This document shows positions 44,963 through 53,093 of a stretch of DNA of 64,000 bases, piece after piece. A model generated the notes under the pieces. It worked only from the letters and a program-made list of their open reading frames with translations, made no database searches and was not told where the DNA came from. The translations under genes were made by a program, and so were the position numbers. Each line of letters starts with the position of its first letter. Position 1 is the stretch's first letter. This stretch comes from Xanthocytophaga agilis (GTDB taxonomy: Bacteria; Bacteroidota; Bacteroidia; Cytophagales; 172606-1), in NCBI RefSeq assembly GCF_030068605.1, contig NZ_JASJOU010000001.1, positions 310,001 through 374,000 on the forward strand, in the 5' to 3' direction.

Positions 44963-45856
44963 TTATCTTTGCTCTCTTTCTAATTGATCAATTTGGGTTT
45001 TGAGGGCTTGATAAAAATTTCCTGGGGCGTCGGGATGATAGGCCAGATATAAGAAAGGTTCGACTAGCTCTAACTCCATTAGCATAAATTGTCCGTCAAC
45101 CATTAATCCATCGACTCGGGCATAAAGTGTTTTTGGGGCAAAGGCTGATAGGTAAGAGGCAGCTTTATCAATGTATGCTTGCTCCGGGTCAATTCGTTCA
45201 ATGGTTCCACCAAAGAATTGTTGTACTCTGAAATCTCCAGCTTTGGGCTTTTTGAGTATGGTGTGACTATAAGATCCATTGAAGAATGTAAATGACCATT
45301 CTCCCTCATTGATCTCTTTCATAAATGGCTGAGCCAGGTAAGCCCCATTAGCAAGGAGTTCTCTAATTGTTGTTGCATCTTCCTGTGCGGATTCTTTTTG
45401 CAGTTTTATTGTGTTTCGTGACCCTCCACTGACACAAGGCTTAACAATAATCTGCCCGGAGTTTAACATATCAAATAATGAGGAAAGTTCGCCATTCCAA
45501 TCCTTTTCCAAAAACACAGAAGAGATGATATTATAGCCAGCATCTGCTATCTGCTGGAGATAATGTTTGTCTATGTTCCATCGTACAATCTGATAATCAT
45601 TGAGCAGCTTTATTCCCAGGCTTTCTATTCTGTCAAGCCAGGATTTGAATTCGTCAAACTTCTGATGATAATCCCATGGCATTCGAAGCAATGCAACATC
45701 ATATACTGTCCAGTCTACCTCAGGATTGTCCCATATTTCATACTTAATGTCAAGACCTTTGCTCTGCAGAAATGGTAGCAAATCCTGAATCTCATCAAAG
45801 CCATTCGCAGCAGTATATTTAACTGAACCTTCGTAAGTAATAAATGCAATTTTCAT
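44963..45856 (-). CDS. ATP-grasp domain protein
   Basis: A 297-residue soluble enzyme. The N-terminal pre-ATP-grasp region (MKIAFITYEGSVKYTAANG, VALLRMPWDYHQK) is followed by the ATP-grasp core: IIVKPCVSGGSRNTIKL (ATP-binding Lys and Gly-rich loop), AYLAQPFMKEI, EWSFTFFNG, and the metal-binding acidic end LMELELVEPFLYLAYHP. It resembles the cycloserine DcsG/RimK-like set that ligates carboxylates to amines. The substrate is unknown. It stands alone with a plausible promoter (-7 box TAGCTTTG at 45887-45894, minus strand). Confidence 0.8.
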   Translation of the reverse strand: MKIAFITYEGSVKYTAANGFDEIQDLLPFLQSKGLDIKYEIWDNPEVDWTVYDVALLRMPWDYHQKFDEFKSWLDRIESLGIKLLNDYQIVRWNIDKHYLQQIADAGYNIISSVFLEKDWNGELSSLFDMLNSGQIIVKPCVSGGSRNTIKLQKESAQEDATTIRELLANGAYLAQPFMKEINEGEWSFTFFNGSYSHTILKKPKAGDFRVQQFFGGTIERIDPEQAYIDKAASYLSAFAPKTLYARVDGLMVDGQFMLMELELVEPFLYLAYHPDAPGNFYQALKTQIDQLEREQR

Positions 45857-46050
45857 TTATGAACAGAATGTAATTTAATGCTGGCACAAAGCTAATTCAA
45901 ATTAGTTGCAAAAAATTGATATTTTCAGGCGATAAACACATTCTTATTCCAGCATCATGCTAGTTGATTCTATCAGTGAACCTTTGGATAATTTTGATTA
46001 TCAAATCCTGAAAGTTTGCAAATGCTGTCTATTTCACTTTTTATACTTAT

Positions 46051-46926
46051 ATGAGCACCAAAAAAGAAGGCAATCAATATGATAAGATATTCAAAGAAAA
46101 TCTGGAGTCTGTTACTCTGGCCCTGATTGAGAAAGTATTTCAGATTCAGGTAGCTTCCTATGAGATGATGTCACAGGAATTGCAACGTACACTTGAGCGA
46201 AAGCCTGACCAACTAATGAAAGTTACAGATAAACAAGGGGAAATCTTTTTATTACAGATCGAGTTTCAGCTTGCAGACGAACCGGATATGGTGTATCGGA
46301 TGCTGGAGTATATGGGTATTCTGTCCCGAAAATACAAGCTGCCAGTTAAACAATATGTGGTTTTTCTCTCCGAACAGAAACCAACTATGGAAACGCATAT
46401 TGAACAGGAAAATCTTACATTTTCATTTTATCTGGTCCAATTTTCTACCATTGACTATGAGCTCTTTCTCTCCTCAGATAAAGGTGATGAAGTGGTCTTT
46501 GCTGTATTAGGGAATTTTGGCAATACTACTCCTGAAACTGCGGCTAGTTTGATTGTACAACGATTAAACGAGACTTCAACTAGTAAAGTAGAACGGGATA
46601 AACACTTGCAACAATTAAGAGTATTGGCTAACTTGCGTAAACTAACACCCTTTGTAGAAATCATGATAGAATCTATATCCCAATATATCAAAGAAGAAGA
46701 TGATATTCTCTTCAAAAGAGGTGAACAAAAAGGCGAAGAAAGAGGTCGTTTGGAAGGCCGTCTAGAAGGCCGTCTAGAAGGCCGTCTGGAGGGAAAACTG
46801 GAAGAGAAGACGGTTACTATTCTCAAATTTCTAAAAGATGGTATGCTGACTACTCAGCAACTGGCTTCTTATTTTGATGTAACAGAAGAATTTGTCGAAA
46901 GTCTACGACAAACTTTGGATAAGTAA
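46051..46926 (+). CDS. Rpn/PD-(D/E)XK-family nuclease-like protein
   Basis: A 291-residue protein of the Rpn-type 'recombination-promoting nuclease/putative transposase' family. The nuclease-like core lies in the first 130 residues (DKIFKENLESVTLALIEKV, KQGEIFLLQIEFQLADEPDMVYRMLEYM), with a GEIFLLQIEFQ strand carrying the likely ExQ active-site residues. The C-terminal third contains GRLE repeated four times plus GKLE (DNA repeats at 46744-46803), then a helix-turn-helix-like tail (MLTTQQLASYFDVTEEFVESL). It occurs alone. The mobile nature is inferred from family knowledge. Confidence 0.8.
   Translation: MSTKKEGNQYDKIFKENLESVTLALIEKVFQIQVASYEMMSQELQRTLERKPDQLMKVTDKQGEIFLLQIEFQLADEPDMVYRMLEYMGILSRKYKLPVKQYVVFLSEQKPTMETHIEQENLTFSFYLVQFSTIDYELFLSSDKGDEVVFAVLGNFGNTTPETAASLIVQRLNETSTSKVERDKHLQQLRVLANLRKLTPFVEIMIESISQYIKEEDDILFKRGEQKGEERGRLEGRLEGRLEGRLEGKLEEKTVTILKFLKDGMLTTQQLASYFDVTEEFVESLRQTLDK
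46744..46803 (+). repeat. 12-bp tandem repeat inside Rpn gene
   Basis: Five 12-bp units, GGTCGTTTGGAA, GGCCGTCTAGAA (twice, identical), GGCCGTCTGGAG and GGAAAACTGGAA, encode GRLE x4 and GKLE. Copy-number change would keep the frame. Confidence 0.9.
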
Positions 46927-46990
46927 TGGTCAGATTCAAAGATTACTCAGATTCCATGCAGAATGATACTGAGGAATTGATGATAGGATT

Positions 46991-47026
46991 AAAAAAGGGG
47001 GCGAAAGTAACTTCGCCCCTTCGTTT
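46991..47026. terminator. Bidirectional terminator, Rpn / gapN
   Basis: AAAAAA, then GGGGCGAA (46998-47005) pairing with TTCGCCCC (47012-47019), then CTTCGTTTTT. Flanking A and T tracts serve both converging genes. Confidence 0.85.
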
Positions 47027-48655
47027 TTAGAAAATATACTTGGTTGACAGAAACTTCGATTTATTGCTTTCTATGATGTCATTCAGAATAGCTTTGTTTT
47101 CGGTAGTTTCTTTGGTTGCCACCAATGTTCGGATTGAGAATGAACGCAAGGCATCTTCGACAGATAAAGTGCCCTCTGCCGAATCTTTGCGGCCTGTGAA
47201 TGGAAATACATCCGGTCCACGCTGACACTGGGCATTGATATTAACCCGAGAGACCTGGTTAACCAATGGGTCAATCAGATTGGCAATCTGATCGGTGTTG
47301 GTTCCAAAGATACTTACCTGCTGACCATGATCTGACTCAATAATATAGTCGATAGGCTCTTCAATATCATCGAATGGTATAACCGGAATAATAGGTCCAA
47401 ACTGTTCTTCCCGATACAGTTTCATATTTCTATTTACAGGGTACACTACTGCTGGATAGAAGAATGAACCTGCCTGTGCCCCTCCGTGTTCGTTGACTAC
47501 CGATGCTCCATGCGCTTTGGCATCTTCAATACATTCAGTCAGATAGGCTGGTTTGTTTGGCTCTGGCAAAGGCGTAAGGTTGACTCCTTTTTCCCAAGGC
47601 ATACCATATTTCATTTTGCTGATCGCATCGGACAGACGTTCCAGAAATACAGGCGCAATAGAACGGTGAACAAAAATCATCTTAATCGCTGTACAACGTT
47701 GTCCATTAAAAGACAAAGTGCCCAGAATACATTCTTTCACTGTCAGATCCAGGTCTGCATTTTTTAGAACAATCGCTGCATTTTTAGCATCCAAACCTAA
47801 CACTGCCCGTAACCGGTTTACCTTTGGGTGCATTTTTTTGAGGTCATTGGCTACACGGCTGGAACCAATCAGTGTTAACACATTGATTCTTCCTGATTCC
47901 ATTAGAGCAGGTACTACACTGCTACCACGGCCATAGATGGTATTTACCACACCTTTCGGGAAGCAGTCGCGGAAAGCTTCCAGCATTGGATAGTGCAACA
48001 ATGAACCATGCTTTGGGGGTTTGAATAGGATAGTATTACCCATCAGAATAGCAGGAATCAGTGTGGTATAGGTTTCATTCAATGGATAATTGAATGGCCC
48101 CATACATAGAACTACTCCCAATGGAGAGCGACGAATCTGACCGATAATGCCTTGTTCGATTTTAAAACGGGAAGAGGCTCTGTCAATATCTTTGAGGCAG
48201 TCAATGGTATCGTAGATATATTCCACTGTCCGGTCAAATTCCTTGATAGAATCAGCCTGAGATTTTCCGATTTCCCACATCAGTAAGCTTACAACCTCCT
48301 GTTTTTTCTCAATCATACGGGCTGTAAACTTTTCCATACAGGCAATGCGTTCAGCTACTGACATGGTAGGCCATTCACCCCGACCATGGTTAAAGGCTTG
48401 TTCGGCTGCTTCCAGAGCCTCCAGTGCTTCTTTTTCAGTAGCAATTGGATAACTGCCTATCAGTGTACGTTTTAAACCCTCTGCTGAACGAATACAAACA
48501 GGAGAGTATACCTCACTGGTAGGGCCATCCCAACGACGTAATTCCCCATTAACCAGGTACTCTTTCTGGTTTACGAGGCTTTTCAATCGGAATTCTTCAG
48601 GGATTTGGTCTTCTTCGGGAAAAATGCTGGTGATTTGTGTTACAAAATCATTCAT
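47027..48655 (-). CDS. gapN: NADP-dependent glyceraldehyde-3-phosphate dehydrogenase (ALDH family)
   Basis: Non-phosphorylating oxidation of glyceraldehyde-3-phosphate to 3-phosphoglycerate, producing NADPH. The 542-residue ALDH has the Rossmann block LGVVLCMGPFNYPLNET, NTILFKPPKHGSLLHYPM, the catalytic Cys C321 in FNGQRCTAIKM and EEQFGPIIPVIPFDD. The segment aligned to the usual ELGGKN reads GLDAKNAAIVL, a variant found in a GapN-like ALDH group that I know from bacteria. GapN is the best fit, but other ALDH substrates cannot be excluded. Single gene, divergent from the stress-protein gene. Confidence 0.8.
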   Translation of the reverse strand: MNDFVTQITSIFPEEDQIPEEFRLKSLVNQKEYLVNGELRRWDGPTSEVYSPVCIRSAEGLKRTLIGSYPIATEKEALEALEAAEQAFNHGRGEWPTMSVAERIACMEKFTARMIEKKQEVVSLLMWEIGKSQADSIKEFDRTVEYIYDTIDCLKDIDRASSRFKIEQGIIGQIRRSPLGVVLCMGPFNYPLNETYTTLIPAILMGNTILFKPPKHGSLLHYPMLEAFRDCFPKGVVNTIYGRGSSVVPALMESGRINVLTLIGSSRVANDLKKMHPKVNRLRAVLGLDAKNAAIVLKNADLDLTVKECILGTLSFNGQRCTAIKMIFVHRSIAPVFLERLSDAISKMKYGMPWEKGVNLTPLPEPNKPAYLTECIEDAKAHGASVVNEHGGAQAGSFFYPAVVYPVNRNMKLYREEQFGPIIPVIPFDDIEEPIDYIIESDHGQQVSIFGTNTDQIANLIDPLVNQVSRVNINAQCQRGPDVFPFTGRKDSAEGTLSVEDALRSFSIRTLVATKETTENKAILNDIIESNKSKFLSTKYIF

Positions 48656-48945
48656 TGTTGTAAGATTGGATAAAAATAAACTGAATGAAAAGGTAGAATA
48701 AAAATTAACTTTTAAAATGAGAAAAAACAGGTGTTAAGGTGTCATATGATTTCAGAAAAAAATAAATTTAGAAATTATATTACTTCAATAATTCTGAAAC
48801 CTTCTGACAGATTTTGGTTTCGATAGTGATTTTTCTACCTTTCAGAGACATTCTGGTAAGCGAATGTAATAAAAGTGCTTTTTCCTGTAACATATTTTTT
48901 CTTAAAATAATTTAATCGTTTATTAATCTCTCTCAATTTTTTCCA

Positions 48946-49791
48946 ATGAAAAAAATATTAATTCCTACAGACTTTTCTGAACAGGCCAATAATGCACTGA
49001 AAGTGGCTATTCAGATTGCTAAAAAATGCGGTGCAGAGATTCATTTGCTGCACATTGAAGAATATGTCGGCAATGTAGGGTTCAGTGCTTTGGGGGATGT
49101 AGAAGCAGATTCTTCTGCAATGGATAAACTATTTATGTTGAAACTGTTGGAGGTAAACAAAAAACGAATGCTGGAATTGATTGATACCATTGATGATGAA
49201 GTTACCGTTTTTCACATGGTTGAGATTGGACAGATGTTTCGGTTAGTACGGGAATATGTAACAGGACAAGGTATTGATCTGGTAGTAATGGGAACAAACG
49301 GTGCCAGCGGATTCTCGGGTGCATTGATTGGTTCGAATACAGAAAAGGTAGTACGTCAGGTAGGATGCCCGGTACTGAGCGTACGTAATCTGCCAGAGGT
49401 GTTCGATATGAAAAAGATTGTATTTGCCACTAACTTTGATGGTGATCAGACAGTAGTGACTGAACAACTGAAACAATTCCAGACTATCTTTGGCGCACAC
49501 TTATATTTGTTGTATGTAAACACCATTTTCTCTTTCTCGTCCAGCCGTACTATCCGGGAAAGGGTAACTCAGTTTGTTACTAAACACGGGCTGACAAACT
49601 ATGAGTTTCATTCATATAATGATGAAACTGAAGAACGTGGTATCATTCACTTTGCAGATGAGGTAGATGCTGACGTGATTGCAGTAGCTACGCATGGTCG
49701 CACCGGATTTTCTCATCTGTTGTTGGGAAGTATTGCGGAAGATATCGTAAACCATGCTTTGCGTCCGGTTCTAACATTCCACCTAGGATAA
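48946..49791 (+). CDS. Universal stress protein, two UspA domains
   Basis: A 281-residue cytoplasmic protein with tandem Usp folds. Domain 1 (about 1-145) begins MKKILIPTDFSEQANNALKVAI and has the ATP-binding loop MGTNGASGFSGALIGSNTEKVVRQVGCPVLSV. Domain 2 (about 155-281) begins KKIVFATNFDGDQ and ends VATHGRTGFSHLLLGSIAEDIVNHALRPVLTF. Both G-2x-G-9x-G(S/T)-like loops are present. It responds to stress by family knowledge only. Confidence 0.93.
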   Translation: MKKILIPTDFSEQANNALKVAIQIAKKCGAEIHLLHIEEYVGNVGFSALGDVEADSSAMDKLFMLKLLEVNKKRMLELIDTIDDEVTVFHMVEIGQMFRLVREYVTGQGIDLVVMGTNGASGFSGALIGSNTEKVVRQVGCPVLSVRNLPEVFDMKKIVFATNFDGDQTVVTEQLKQFQTIFGAHLYLLYVNTIFSFSSSRTIRERVTQFVTKHGLTNYEFHSYNDETEERGIIHFADEVDADVIAVATHGRTGFSHLLLGSIAEDIVNHALRPVLTFHLG

Positions 49792-49837
49792 GTTTTTTTA
49801 TAAATTATCCTATAATATTACAGGCGTATTGCCAGAG

Positions 49838-49873
49838 AAACTTCCTGAAATATTGACTCAGGAAGTTTTTTTA
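49838..49873 (+). terminator. Terminator after universal stress gene
   Basis: AAACTTCCTGA-N9-TCAGGAAGTTT followed by TTTTATTTT: an 11-bp perfect stem and T-tract. Confidence 0.88.
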
Positions 49874-49899
49874 TTTTGGGGAAGCTAATTTATTTTCCC

Positions 49900-50148
49900 A
49901 TGATAGGTATAATTGTTTGTATTATTCTCTTTGTATGTATTTCTCTGCCATTTCTTATGGATTATTTATCTGGAGTGAATACTACACCAGATAATAGAGA
50001 ACTTGTCAAGAATTGTTTTATAGGCCTTTTGACCATTGTAAGTGTAGTAACACTAAATGACAATGCACTGGTATTTAGTTTTGTGTGGCTTTGTTGGATA
50101 ATAGGCAGTGCTGATGCTGTTGAGACAGTTCATTTTCTAAAGAGATAA
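49900..50148 (+). CDS. Small membrane protein, 82 residues
   Basis: Unrecognised. From ATG 49900 it encodes three hydrophobic segments (IIVCIILFVCISLPFLMDYL; NCFIGLLTIVSVVTL; LVFSFVWLCWIIGSA). A TTG at 49876 would place the start inside the preceding terminator tail. It is 3 bp upstream of another small three-segment membrane protein, so the two are co-transcribed and may form a pair. Confidence 0.6.
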   Translation: MIGIIVCIILFVCISLPFLMDYLSGVNTTPDNRELVKNCFIGLLTIVSVVTLNDNALVFSFVWLCWIIGSADAVETVHFLKR

Positions 50149-50151
50149 AAT

Positions 50152-50415
50152 ATGGAATATTGGATTTTGATTGCTTTTTTATGCCTCATTCTGAGTTCGT
50201 ATATTTATGATTTTGTGAAAGGAAAATCCGCTATATATGTACAGGATTTAAAAGATATTTTATCTGTGAGTATACTTCTGGCAGGAATACTGATTTGGAG
50301 TATATTGGATAATGCAGCGCCTGGGACATATATACATGTATTACTTTCGTTTATGGTCTTAAGTGTATTAAGTGGGTATGAGTTTTCAGGAAGTTTATGG
50401 GAATTTAAGAAATAG
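50152..50415 (+). CDS. Small membrane protein, 87 residues
   Basis: Unrecognised. Three hydrophobic segments (WILIAFLCLILSSYIYDFV; ILSVSILLAGILIWSIL; YIHVLLSFMVLSVLSGY). Same topology and size as the upstream protein, though little sequence identity. It starts 3 bp after the previous stop and precedes the lipid kinase by 33 bp, suggesting a three-gene operon. Confidence 0.6.
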   Translation: MEYWILIAFLCLILSSYIYDFVKGKSAIYVQDLKDILSVSILLAGILIWSILDNAAPGTYIHVLLSFMVLSVLSGYEFSGSLWEFKK

Positions 50416-50448
50416 TTATAAGTAGCTAGAAAGTTAAACAGGAAACCC

Positions 50449-51345
50449 TTGAAAAAGAATATTGTTTTTGTCGTCAATCCGCGGGCAGGTACCCGATCCA
50501 AAGCCAGGATTGAAGACCTTATCAATCTATATATTGATAAGCGGGCGATTGAGTATGATATAATCTATACCAAAGCCAAAAGCCATGCAACCGAGATTGC
50601 AGCTCAGGCTGCGAATGATGGTGCACATTGTGTAGTAGCAGTAGGAGGGGATGGAACAATGAATGAGACTGCTGCTGCATTAGTTGGTACACAGACTGCG
50701 TTAAGTATTATTCCTTTGGGATCAGGAAATGGATTAGCCCGACACCTGGGAATCCCGCTGAAAACGGAAAAGGCTATTCAGATGCTGAATACAGCCCGCG
50801 AAAAAATAATCGACAGTTGTACCTTAAACGGCCGTCCGTTTTTCTGTGTAGCAGGAACAGGATTTGACGCTTATATCGGATTAAAGTTTGATCAGCAAAC
50901 ACGTCGAGGGTTTCAAACCTATATAAAGACTACTCTATCAGAGTTTTTTAACTATCGCCCAGATCGCTATCTCATTACACTAAACGGATCAACATTTGAT
51001 TCTGAATCCTTTCTGGTAAGTTTTGCCAATGCAGGGCAGTATGGCAACAATGCCTATATTTCTCCTGAAGCAGATATTACAGATGGACTAGTGGATGTAT
51101 GCCTTATGCGTCCATTTCCGTCACCTATGGCCGTGCCACTGGGAGTGCAGTTGTTTGGCAAGACATTGCATACTTCTTCATATTTAAAAGTGATGCCAAC
51201 TGCAAAAGCTATTATCGAACGTCCGGCAGATGCGCCTGTCCATATTGATGGTGAACCTATGATGATGGATGCTCGTTTGGAAGTGCATATCAAGCCTGGT
51301 AGTTTACGGGTATGGTTACCTGATCTGAGTAAGAGAGGATTCTGA
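50449..51345 (+). CDS. Diacylglycerol/lipid kinase, YegS-BmrU type
   Basis: A 298-residue lipid kinase of the DAGK_cat family. Motifs: NPRAGTRSKARI at the N-terminus, VAVGGDGTMNETAAAL (GGDGT signature, about 66-81), IIPLGSGNGLARHLGIP, and IDGEPMMMDARLEVHIKPGSLRVWLP near the end. The start must be TTG at 50449 (AGGAAACCC-TTG): the conserved sequence begins at the third codon and no ATG is near. It probably phosphorylates diacylglycerol for membrane-lipid recycling. Confidence 0.9.
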   Translation: MKKNIVFVVNPRAGTRSKARIEDLINLYIDKRAIEYDIIYTKAKSHATEIAAQAANDGAHCVVAVGGDGTMNETAAALVGTQTALSIIPLGSGNGLARHLGIPLKTEKAIQMLNTAREKIIDSCTLNGRPFFCVAGTGFDAYIGLKFDQQTRRGFQTYIKTTLSEFFNYRPDRYLITLNGSTFDSESFLVSFANAGQYGNNAYISPEADITDGLVDVCLMRPFPSPMAVPLGVQLFGKTLHTSSYLKVMPTAKAIIERPADAPVHIDGEPMMMDARLEVHIKPGSLRVWLPDLSKRGF

Positions 51346-51430
51346 TTTTTAAGAAATTAGTGATTCTAATGTCTGTTCAATAAGTTCAACTGAAGAAAAC
51401 TTCTGGTAGCCCTCTCTATCTACCCTTGGG

Positions 51431-51527
51431 ATCTCGTGACAAGACCGGCAATCTCTGGCTTTGAGTGTATTTTTCACTCAGAAGGCAAGCATGGCTCTAT
51501 TTGTCACGAGATTTTTTCAGAAGGACA
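51431..51527. repeat. Decayed relative of the 44.7-kb palindromic element
   Basis: ATCTCGTGACAA (51431-51442) pairs with TTGTCACGAGAT (51501-51512). The right 51 bp (51477-51527) align with 44772-44822 at about 43 of 51 positions. The left arm beyond the first 12 bases has diverged. It occupies most of the gap between two convergent genes. Confidence 0.65.
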
Positions 51528-51595
51528 AAAAGAAATAAGAAAGAAAGAGAAAACATTTCCAACGTTTGCGATGGCTAGTATAGGTTTAGCTGGGT

Positions 51596-52120
51596 CTAAT
51601 GAAGTTGCTCTATTGCAAGATGATCGCCTATATAGGTGCCATAATGCACAATCTGTAATCTTCCTTTTTCATCAATAAGGAAGTCTGCCGGAATAGTATT
51701 GGTGTGACCGTCTTGTGAGATTTTTTCTTTATACAATTTCTGGCCTTTCATGGTTTTTCCCAGTATACCATTGAATATACTTTTCAATACTTTACCTGTT
51801 GACCGTTCTACACTATATAAGTGATACAACTTGTTTTCAGGATCTGCAATAAAGGTGAATGGATAACTTTGCTGAGAAAGATATTCTTTCATTTTAGCTT
51901 GAGTAGATTCATATACCAACCAGACCTTTATGTTATGTTTTGCAAAATGATCTGCTTTCTGAAGTAGCTCATGGACTCGCAGGTTACAAACCGGACATCC
52001 GGCATTACGCATAAAGGCAAGATATATTTTATATCCCTGCTGATGTTGCAGACTAACAGTATTTTGCCATATGTCAAGGGTGTTAAACAAGGGAGCTGAC
52101 TGATTTTGAGAGAGTTTCAT
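51596..52120 (-). CDS. Peroxiredoxin-like (AhpC/TSA) protein
   Basis: A 174-residue thioredoxin-fold protein of the Prx-like (AhpC/TSA) group. The active-site motif is RNAGCPVCNLRVHELL (CxxC, about 38-41), with ADPENKLYHLYSVERSTG downstream and IPADFLIDEKGRLQIVHYGTYIGDHLAI at the end. No signal peptide. It follows the 59-residue Cys-motif protein and the ECF sigma on the same strand, so it may be a target of that sigma. Confidence 0.85.
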   Translation of the reverse strand: MKLSQNQSAPLFNTLDIWQNTVSLQHQQGYKIYLAFMRNAGCPVCNLRVHELLQKADHFAKHNIKVWLVYESTQAKMKEYLSQQSYPFTFIADPENKLYHLYSVERSTGKVLKSIFNGILGKTMKGQKLYKEKISQDGHTNTIPADFLIDEKGRLQIVHYGTYIGDHLAIEQLH

Positions 52121-52202
52121 AAATAGTACTGATTAGTTTTGGAAAATAGAGAGCCTGCACAACTTTTGCAGATGCGTTCAGGAAATAATTATGAATATTG
52201 TA

Positions 52203-52382
52203 TTAGTTTTTTAGTGCTCTGACAGCTTTATATAGGGCATAACTTATACTGGCAGTAATGCAGATAGGGCAGAGCCCAAAACGGAAAAAGAATAAAAGGA
52301 ACTCCCGAATGTAGTGCTTCCTGCCGGACTGGTGAATACTTTGTACCGAAGGCGGTAAAGGACATGTTGTTTGTGTAGTCAT
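52203..52382 (-). CDS. Short CPxC protein, 59 residues
   Basis: Read directly from the minus strand: ATG at 52382 (MTTQTTCPLPPSVQSIHQ) to TAA at 52203. It has a basic middle, a hydrophobic FLLFFFRFG stretch and then GLCPICITASISYALYKAV, i.e. a CPxC motif at the edge of a membrane-like segment. AGAAAG lies just before the start. It sits between the ECF sigma gene and the Prx-like gene in the same direction, with gaps of 53 and 82 bp. It could be a membrane-linked thiol partner of the Prx-like protein, or a zinc ribbon-like loop; that is inference. Confidence 0.55.
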   Translation of the reverse strand: MTTQTTCPLPPSVQSIHQSGRKHYIREFLLFFFRFGLCPICITASISYALYKAVRALKN

Positions 52383-52435
52383 TGTACTTTCTGGTATTTG
52401 AAAGTTAATACCAGTGTTCCATTTACAATCACCTC

Positions 52436-52978
52436 TTACAAACTATTTTCTTTTGAATATTTGCGGGCTTGTTGTAGACATTTGTATTTCTGGTTATCAA
52501 AAGAATGTGTGTTTTTATATCCCAACTGACGCATTAAGATCTCCCGTTTGAGTTCACTCAGGAAGATGCTGGACAGCATCTTGATGCAAGGTTTGGTAAT
52601 CCGCATAAATATGCGTTTGATCAGATTTGCTTGAATATAGGAATCTTCCTGCTGTTCCAGCTCAGATAAATAGTCATCAGTTAGTGGAGCAGTTAGAGAG
52701 GATGCAGTTCGATGTGCTTCCCGTAACCGCTTGAGCCAGATATTGGAGGAAATGGAAAAAATATATGTTTTTAAAGAGCTGGTCAATTCGAATTCTTCTT
52801 TGGGGATCTTATCTAATAACACTAGAATAGCTTCCTGAAAAACATCTCTTGCATCATCAGAAGTCCCACTGTTCTTTTTCACAAAGTGCTCTACCATTGG
52901 ATAGTAGAATGTATAGACAATATTAAAGGCAGCATTGTCACGTTCTTTAATTGCTGCAATGATTTCAATGTCCTGCAT
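52436..52978 (-). CDS. ECF-family sigma factor
   Basis: A 180-residue sigma-70 family protein from ATG 52978 (MQDIEIIAAIKERDNAAF). An upstream in-frame ATG (53128) would add 50 residues not typical of the family and run into the upstream gene. Region 2 is at about 10-85 (FNIVYTFYYPMVEHFVKKN, DARDVFQEAILVLLDKI, LKTYIFSISSNIWLKRLRE). The region 4 end is weak: KREILMRQLGYKNTHSFDNQKYKCLQQARK, a helix-turn-helix-like segment. Likely controls the small downstream operon (52382 to 51596). Confidence 0.8.
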   Translation of the reverse strand: MQDIEIIAAIKERDNAAFNIVYTFYYPMVEHFVKKNSGTSDDARDVFQEAILVLLDKIPKEEFELTSSLKTYIFSISSNIWLKRLREAHRTASSLTAPLTDDYLSELEQQEDSYIQANLIKRIFMRITKPCIKMLSSIFLSELKREILMRQLGYKNTHSFDNQKYKCLQQARKYSKENSL

Positions 52979-53050
52979 GGTGTGTTTTTTAGGGTTAATA
53001 CCATTGAGTAAATGGCAATCACCCTGTCTGGCAAAAAATATTTTATTTTC

Positions 53051-53086
53051 TTTCCCAATATGTGCTCTGAAGCACATATTGGGAAA
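53051..53086 (-). terminator. Strong hairpin after redoxin-TlpA fusion
   Basis: TTTCCCAATATGTGCT (53051-53066) pairs perfectly with 53071-53086: 16-bp stem, 4-nt loop, 8 bp after the fusion gene's stop. No T-tract beyond the stem, but the stem itself ends in A/T pairs. Confidence 0.6.
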
Positions 53087-53093
53087 AAGGCTA

